Shown here in pieces: positions 58,329 through 64,000 of a stretch of 64,000 bases of DNA (the first letter of the stretch is position 1; each line of letters opens with the position of its first letter). The notes below the pieces were generated by a model. That model was not told the origin of the DNA. It saw only the letters and a list, made by a program, of their open reading frames with translations, and did no database searches. The DNA comes from Galerina marginata. Lineage: Eukaryota > Basidiomycota > Agaricomycetes > Agaricales > Galerinaceae. The stretch covers positions 3,782,001-3,846,000 of the forward strand of contig JAECYW010000004.1 of the NCBI GenBank assembly GCA_023014335.1, read 5' to 3'. Position numbers and translations under genes: made by a program.

Positions 58329-59477
58329 TCAATGATACCTGCTCCTCGTCCACGCACGATTATCCGTCAACGTATGGCTGCGCCCCCACCGTGACGGCTC
58401 GCGATCAGAGAAGAGCCTAAAAGCCCGGAAAGAAGCATAGTCCATCGGTGCACGCAGCTCGAACTCTCTCAGCGTGAACCAGGGAATCGCCAGACGGCTG
58501 AGGTCGTCCTCTACACGAAAGTGGATGGCGGAAGGCGAGAGGTCTAAAGAGAGGGATTCCAAGCTGAAGAGCTCGACGGCGTTGAAGAAGTGTTCTAGAG
58601 GGGCGGTGGATGAGAGCTTTAGGTGTCTGAGGTGGAGGTGTTGGATGACTGGAGTGTCGTCGTGCATGAGTCGTGCACTGGTTGTGCCTACGCCGACGTG
58701 CTCGACCTCCAACCTCGTCAACACAGGACAGCGAATGAGTATCTCTGCCAGCATACGCGGCTCCACGACGCAGTCTAGCAGCCGGAGCTCCTGAAGAAAA
58801 GAGAACGTGACCATAGGCTCTCTCTCCTCCTTGGGTAAGATAGAGTCCCATAACGTTCGCGACGGCGGAGGTGGTTGGGTGAACAGGAAATCGGCATGAG
58901 GACCGCGCCAAGTGATCTTTTGCAGGCTTCCTAAGGCTAGCTGGTCCAAGTTCTGGCGGACAGTGGGCGCGATGTTGTCGTTCGTAACAGTACCGAGTCC
59001 ATCGTCGTCCTTCTGGATGTCGACGATGAGTTCGACCCCAGGGTGGCGTCTTGAGGCGCCGATTTCCTTTGAGGAAAGGGTTTCCAGCACCTTGCAGAGG
59101 ACGTCGAGAGCAGAGCTGGACTCAGAGCGCAGGTGCATGCGCAGGTCGATCTGGAACTTCTTGGCGTCATGCAGGACGTCCGTCCGTAGTGCCTGCGTAC
59201 AGGACTTCTGGAGGCGTTGTGCCCAATCCGAATTGTGCTGATGGCCACCGATGTTGATCTCAGCGCTAGTGCTGGATGTTGTCGCTTGGACGTTGACTGC
59301 CGGGTGGGAGTTGTGTTTGTTTGTGAGCCAGTAGTTTAAGAGAATGCAGGTTGCGAGGAGGAGAGGCAGGAAGGTGGGTAGTGCTGCAGAGCACAGCAAT
59401 GCCATCAATGCGAGTTCGGGAACACCGAACGCGAAAAGCTCGTGAATGTGGGGCAGGAGGTATGTTCTTTGCTTCAT
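58329..59477 (-). CDS. Leucine-rich protein with N-terminal membrane segments
   Basis: Intronless frame of 382 residues. The N-terminal ~50 residues contain two close hydrophobic stretches (VPELALMALLCSAAL, FLPLLLATCILLNYWL) with NKHNSH after them, so the protein is probably anchored. The rest has leucine-rich spacing (LGSLQKITWRGPHADFL, TFSFLQELRLLDCVV, PVLTRLEVEHVGV, IQHLHLRHLKLSST, LSLDLSPSAIHF). This resembles the LRR portion of fungal F-box proteins, but no F-box is present. Recognition of a partner is the likely role. It could also be a degenerate F-box relative that gained a hydrophobic N-terminus. Start is the only Met upstream of the hydrophobic stretch. Confidence 0.7.
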   Translation of the reverse strand: MKQRTYLLPHIHELFAFGVPELALMALLCSAALPTFLPLLLATCILLNYWLTNKHNSHPAVNVQATTSSTSAEINIGGHQHNSDWAQRLQKSCTQALRTDVLHDAKKFQIDLRMHLRSESSSALDVLCKVLETLSSKEIGASRRHPGVELIVDIQKDDDGLGTVTNDNIAPTVRQNLDQLALGSLQKITWRGPHADFLFTQPPPPSRTLWDSILPKEEREPMVTFSFLQELRLLDCVVEPRMLAEILIRCPVLTRLEVEHVGVGTTSARLMHDDTPVIQHLHLRHLKLSSTAPLEHFFNAVELFSLESLSLDLSPSAIHFRVEDDLSRLAIPWFTLREFELRAPMDYASFRAFRLFSDREPSRWGRSHTLTDNRAWTRSRYH

Positions 59478-60156
59478 TTTGTAAGGATTCGCCTTCTTGT
59501 GAGATTCTTGAAGGTTGAGCGTATGCCAGATAGCGAGAGATGAAGGTGCTTGAGTCGTGAGGTGGCCAAAAATGTGGCGACGGGTCGAGGTTTGTAAGAT
59601 AGCAGTCTCTGAGCGGGAGGGCTACTTAAGTAGTCGTCGAGCCGCCACATAAACATGCCGCTCAATGAACCCCTAGTTACGAGCCTGTGCAGACAAAGAT
59701 GAGGTCAACCAAGAAGGAGGAGGTTGATGAAGAAGACAAGTGCTCGGCTAACCTTTCTTATTATCATTAATCGTAAGCGGACCCTGAACAATAAAAAGGC
59801 TTGCTTCGATTTCTTCGGTGAAATTGACGTGTTCCCAGTTCCCAACCGACGGCTTTTGTGACTTAGACGGTGTGAATGCCCAATCATCAATACCATGACG
59901 ACTTAAGACCGGAATGCCAATGACTTTGCTTTGAGGGCAGTTTATTGTGAAGTGTGGGTACGGCCTTTGTTACGTGATCATTTGGGAATGTGCCTTCGTT
60001 CTTTATGATTCGAAAAAGCTGGAAAGATGCCGAGTCAGTGATTTTCAACGAGTCATCGCTGTGATAGCAGGAAGATATGTACATACAGGGATTTGTACGT
60101 ACAAGGAAGTTGAGTACTCCATGAATCACAATGAGGATCTCTACTCCAATTGTGGC
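59478..60156. other. Intergenic, no gene seen
   Basis: 680 bases. The frame 59887-60129 (-) has no domain. It contains the promoter of the leucine-rich gene at its left end. Confidence 0.35.
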
Positions 60157-61244
60157 CTAAGAGGACTTAATCCCAAACGTATTCCAAAAATCCCTCGAGT
60201 CCAACGCGCGACCGAGGCACTGAACATCGCGAGGCAGGGCACGAACTCCAGTCTCCTTCATCAATTCGCGTACCCATGTCGCCTGAGGACCTCGTTCTGG
60301 ATCCGTAGTTTTCGATGCCTCTGGACTGGAAGTCCGGCGTCGAAGAGGGATCTCCTCCTCTAACCGATGCCGCTGGTGCTGCTGACGGTGGTCCAGGAAC
60401 CGAACCCCAGGCAGATGCGAGGTCCCACCAATCGTAAACCCGACCATCAGTGAGCAACCAGCGTTGCCCACTCGCTTTATCGAAATCTCCATGAATGGCG
60501 AGGATGGCACGGGCCACATCGATACCGTGAACCAAGTGGATGCTTCCCTAGACAAACGACAACAAAAGCTTCAATACGTGAAAAGAAACAAAGAGACCCA
60601 TTCGTACCTTGTTCTTCAAAGCCTCTTTGGACGGAGCCACTCTTCCCACCCAGTTCTTTGGCTGTCGAGTGCCACCCCATAATCCAGAAAGGTTGAGAAC
60701 CGTAGCTGGGAACGTAGTCGACAGCGCAAGGAGCTCTTCCTCAGCTTCGGCTCTGGGAGTTGGCACATATGGTGAGTGGCGGTCATAATACCACTTGTGT
60801 TCGACGGGTTTTGGAGGTCCAGAGTCCGTCTTCGCAGCGAGACGTGTTCCCTACAAAAGTTTGTATCAGATATTTCCCCATATCATGTTGAAAAGACACC
60901 TTTCAACTCACATCCCAAATGCTCGACGTCCCAAGCTGAATAAACCCCGTCTTCAATCCACCCTTCAACCTATCTTGAGCATGGCTCTGCATGTATAGCC
61001 TCACCAGTCGTTCAGAAGCGCCTTTCGCGACGATAGGGAAGGTAATCAGGACGGTGTGGGCCTTAGGAAGCACAGTGTACGGCTCGACATCATCGGAGTC
61101 GGGGTCAAAGCTGAATTTGATGGTTGATTCGCGTCCAGATCGGCTGGTGGCTGCGTACGTTATGCCCCGCTCGTCGCACAGCTCGGTAAGAAAGGTCGAT
61201 GTCCATCCAGCGCCTAGAATGAGGATGTCGATGACCGTTTGCAT
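60157..61244 (-). CDS. NAD(P)-binding Rossmann-fold protein (epimerase/dehydratase-like)
   Basis: Exons 61244-60912, 60850-60608, 60547-60406 and 60359-60157 give 306 residues. The N-terminus has a dinucleotide-binding motif (ILILGAGWTSTFL, GxGxx[ST]). RLVRLYMQSH, FIQLGTSSIWD, a P-rich stretch (TPRAEAEEELL) and NLSGLWGG follow, then HLVHGIDVARAILAI as in atypical NAD(P)-epimerase relatives (YeeZ-like). The C-terminus WVRELMKETGVRALP and GRALDSRDFWNTFG is the fungal family ending. Intron 3 (60360-60405, 46 nt) has a weak GTTCGG donor; it is needed because read-through ends in a different, unconserved tail. Substrate unknown. The gene is complete. Confidence 0.85.
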
Positions 61245-61714
61245 GTGGGTTGTGGGAAGCGGTCAAGAAGCATTTGGCGACCTTTTTCAGATTGTCCTGG
61301 GAGTCTCAGACAGAGAGCATCGAAGTGGGTAAAAATATAAAATTCTGGTTTATTTGCAGCAAATAGTCAACAGGTATCATCTTACTTGAACAAAATGAAC
61401 AAGTAGAACATTATTACAGCTGGTTGAAGGTTACAACGAAGCAAAGTTCTGGGTATCGGCAAAACAGGGCATTATAGTCGTAAAATCGACGAATTATTCG
61501 AAGAGGTAGCTCCAGAGGAGGATGGGTGCGTAACGATATCGAAAGTGTCCGAGAAACTGATATAAAAAGGCGATCATGAACGAAAAGGTGATAAGTCCGA
61601 TGCGAAGTCCACGACGAAGGGGTAAGAGTCTGGGTGGTAATATCGTGGTTCGACATTTAATAATCGCAAGGAGTTCGCTGGTGTTGAGTTTAATTTGAAC
61701 AGATAACTGGCCTA
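61245..61714. other. Intergenic, no gene seen
   Basis: 470 bases between two minus-strand genes. The frame 61414-61656 (-) shows no domain or splice support. Confidence 0.35.
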
Positions 61715-63199
61715 TTAACAGTGCCAGGTTGACTGCAGAATAACAAAGTTAAGCAAGTCCGATGGCGAATTAGGGAATGTATAGCTCACGTCGGGTGTTC
61801 CAGGAGCGCCTACGCTCTGGTACGCAGGCAGGCCAGTACATTCAGCAAGACTGACAAGCCTGTATCCAGCAGCCTGCAATTTCTGGATAGCGAATGGTAG
61901 AACTTGATGACTAGAATACCTCGTCAGTTACTCGGAACATCCAGAACTCAGAGATCGTACGCACGCAGTGGTTTCTGTTAAAAAAAGAACAGTGATCGGT
62001 TAGTTGGTCCTCAGAAGCACACAGACAAAAAAAAAAACACCGCTCCGAAATAAATTTAAATTAGAAAAAAGGCCCACCTTCCGTCTCGTGATTCAGCGCA
62101 AGGATATTGCTCGGATGGCGCGCGATCAACTGAGTATAAGCAGCTTCGCTCTGAGCGGGTGTCGAGCCGGTTGAGTCTCCTGAGCTGATTTAAAAAAAGA
62201 AAAGGAGGCCATCAGAGGTGCAAGGCAATTCATATCGAGGAAGCTCAACTTACTCAAAGTCCCATAACGCAAGCACCTGCCCCCTGATAGCGGAAGCTTG
62301 TCGGACGAGATCGTTGTAGTTCCCGTAAGCTGTTATCTAGGGTTAACTTCCATGAAAGTGAAGAGTCGGAAGGCGAGCTTACGAGGACGCATGAACGCAG
62401 GTGTAACGCCGAGGATCCTTTGCAGAGCCTCTGTGGCAGACGAGACGAGAAAGATAGTCAGACAATCAATGATGTAATAAGAGAAGGTCGATTAATGACA
62501 CTTACGCTCAACGAGCCACATCTCATTATGAACTGCATCAAAGGGAAAAGCAGATCAGATCAAAGTCGTGAAAAGAAAAGGAGCTGATACGCACTATTAT
62601 CCCAAGAAAGTGTTGTAAGATCAGAATGGCTCCACGTATGTGAGCCGATCTGGTGTCCATGGCTATACGCGTACTGCACGCGCTTTATCGAGTCTGGGTC
62701 GTATATGCAGGCGTCTTTTAATTTCGATTTCCAAATGGACAGAGTGGTAAGCGTAAGTGGGGATTAATTGTTAATGTGGCCTTGACGACTGACAGTTATT
62801 TCCATCTGCAAAAAAAGACTTGGTGTTAGTGTTGATTGATAATCTCGGGGAGAAAGAGCGCCTACTGAAGAAGAAAGTGCCGGTTGCGTTGGCGGCGACA
62901 AGGGCTTTGCTGACGTCGTATCTAGAGATAGCACAACATTAGGAAAGAGGGGTAAGACTGATAGTGGAAAGCTCGATTACAGGTAAACGTAGGGGCCGTC
63001 GTCCTACAGAAAGGGTAGGTTAGATGTTCTACAATGAAGGGCCATGCAGCGGAGAGAGCAAACTCACAAAGGTCAACGCAGCAGTGTTCGGGTTGACGCA
63101 GCTCGTGACCACTCTCGCCAATGCCTGTCGCCTTTGCACAGTAGGCGACGCAGTCACGGAGGTAGCGAGGAAGGCGGCGAGGAGGTATTTGACCAACAT
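61715..63199 (-). CDS. Polysaccharide deacetylase (carbohydrate esterase family 4), secreted
   Basis: Removes N-acetyl or O-acetyl groups from chitin or related polysaccharides. Twelve exons (63199-63068, 63003-62981, 62921-62866, 62805-62794, 62714-62595, 62532-62506, 62430-62383, 62329-62254, 62184-62078, 61974-61965, 61910-61790, 61732-61715) join in frame to 249 residues. A signal peptide (about 1-18) is followed by VQRRQ, a Kex2-like site. The NodB motifs are all present: TFDDGPY (Asp45, Asp46), SHTWSH (metal-binding His100 and His104), RPPYGNYND, WDFDSGDS and ILALNHE. The length fits a single-domain CE4. No chitin-binding module is present. Exons of 12 and 10 nt are among the smallest seen here. 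Probably acts on the cell wall or in the medium. Confidence 0.95.
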
Positions 63200-64000
63200 T
63201 ATGGATAGCGATGGTTTTGGGAGGGGTGGTATAGGGCGAGGAAAGATCGTCGAAAATCGATACTGGCCCTCCGTCTGCACGCGTCCAATTTATACTTCCC
63301 TCAAGCTCTCTAGCCTCATCCGGTTAGGATGACGAACATGAGCGTCCGGATGGACCGCCACTGTCGGGTGTCAAGACCGCTTCATGATTTCGTGATCCTA
63401 TTGGCGCCTCATCCCCCTGAAAGAAAACGGTATGTCCAGCCGAATGGACATGAAGGCTTGCCTGCTCTAGTCTTAGAGAAGAGAGCGCCAAAAATAGAAC
63501 CTGTTTAGTTATGGCACATGTGAACATCATGTCGGGGTTACACTTCAGGAAGTCTGGACATACGAGTATTTATAACCCGTTGCCCAGACGCCGCTTGTCG
63601 TCTCTGACTCCAGATAATTAGGCTAGCTTTGTCTTGTCGTGGACGACGCTTCCAGGTCGGACCGCAGACTGACAAGTCTGGGCGTCGGGCTCGAGCTCAA
63701 GCTCAAATACATGAGTTCCGGCAGGAGTGGTCTATCTTCCCCTCTCCACGGGCGATGGGCATGAAACGTCGTACCCATTTCTTTCTCGTATGGTCCTTCG
63801 GATAAACGGGCTGCCCTGAATCTGAATTTCTGATGCACCATAAGTGCTCCCGCCGCACTCGGCCCTCACAGGAATTTCAGCAGATTTTAGCTCGCAGATG
63901 AAGTGTGGGGTAGTACCACAGCAGAGCGATAACAATCTCGCCCAAACCCCAACCTATCCGCGGAGCTCGTCGTGACTGCGCAATGGGGTATCGACCGCAA
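63200..64000. other. Right end of window, no gene recognised
   Basis: CE4 promoter region and beyond. Frames at 63324-63530, 63623-63841 and 63732-63935 (-) have no domain. A gene could start beyond 64000. Confidence 0.35.

Overview
The window is nuclear DNA of a filamentous basidiomycete, most likely an Agaricomycete. The genes are cut by many short GT-AG introns (about 45-70 nt). The contents are typical of that class: an AA9 lytic polysaccharide monooxygenase, a CE4 polysaccharide deacetylase, F-box-like genes repeated across the window, two DUF6535 membrane proteins, a NACHT/STAND NTPase remnant and a DUF427 protein. No species can be named from the sequence. Protein names come from motifs and intron-corrected translations read by eye; no database search was run.

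Layout. 1-5 kb: the 5' end of an acidic protein (-), mitochondrial phosphatidylglycerophosphate synthase PGS1 (+) and a TPR protein (+). 5-8.6 kb: a tandem pair of F-box-like genes (-), one with a decayed C-terminus. 9-13.7 kb: a UPF0014 membrane protein (+) and a low-complexity protein with KEN-like and RVxF-like motifs (+). 14.2-19.1 kb: secreted AA9 LPMO (-), PLP homeostasis protein (-), DUF427 protein (+). 19.5-20.2 kb: a non-autonomous hAT-like element. 20.9-25.2 kb: a C2H2 zinc-finger protein (+) and a conserved 864-residue protein (-). 25.2-29 kb: gene-poor, with coding remnants.

29-33.3 kb: a third F-box-like gene (+) and the kinetochore protein Dsn1 (-). 34-36.6 kb: a NACHT/STAND gene with about six frame shifts in its NTPase half. 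36.6-40.1 kb: gene-poor remnants. 40.2-42.5 kb: an F-box/LRR-like gene (+) convergent with a glutathione S-transferase (-) whose frame is broken by one extra base at codon 3. 44.3-46.7 kb: a damaged DHHC palmitoyltransferase and an F-box fragment. 47.3-48.6 kb: an intact ADP/ATP carrier. 49.1-54.8 kb: tandem DUF6535 genes. 55.1-56.3 kb: a second, more decayed copy of the DHHC 3' region. 56.3-63.2 kb, all (-): a Cys-rich single-pass membrane protein, a TM plus leucine-rich protein, an NAD(P)-binding Rossmann protein and a secreted CE4 deacetylase.

Housekeeping genes (PGS1, ADP/ATP carrier, Dsn1, PLP protein) look intact. They are interleaved with fast-evolving accessory families that show tandem duplication, segmental duplication and decay side by side. 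AA9 and CE4 point to plant or fungal cell-wall polysaccharide processing. No operon-like organisation is expected or seen.
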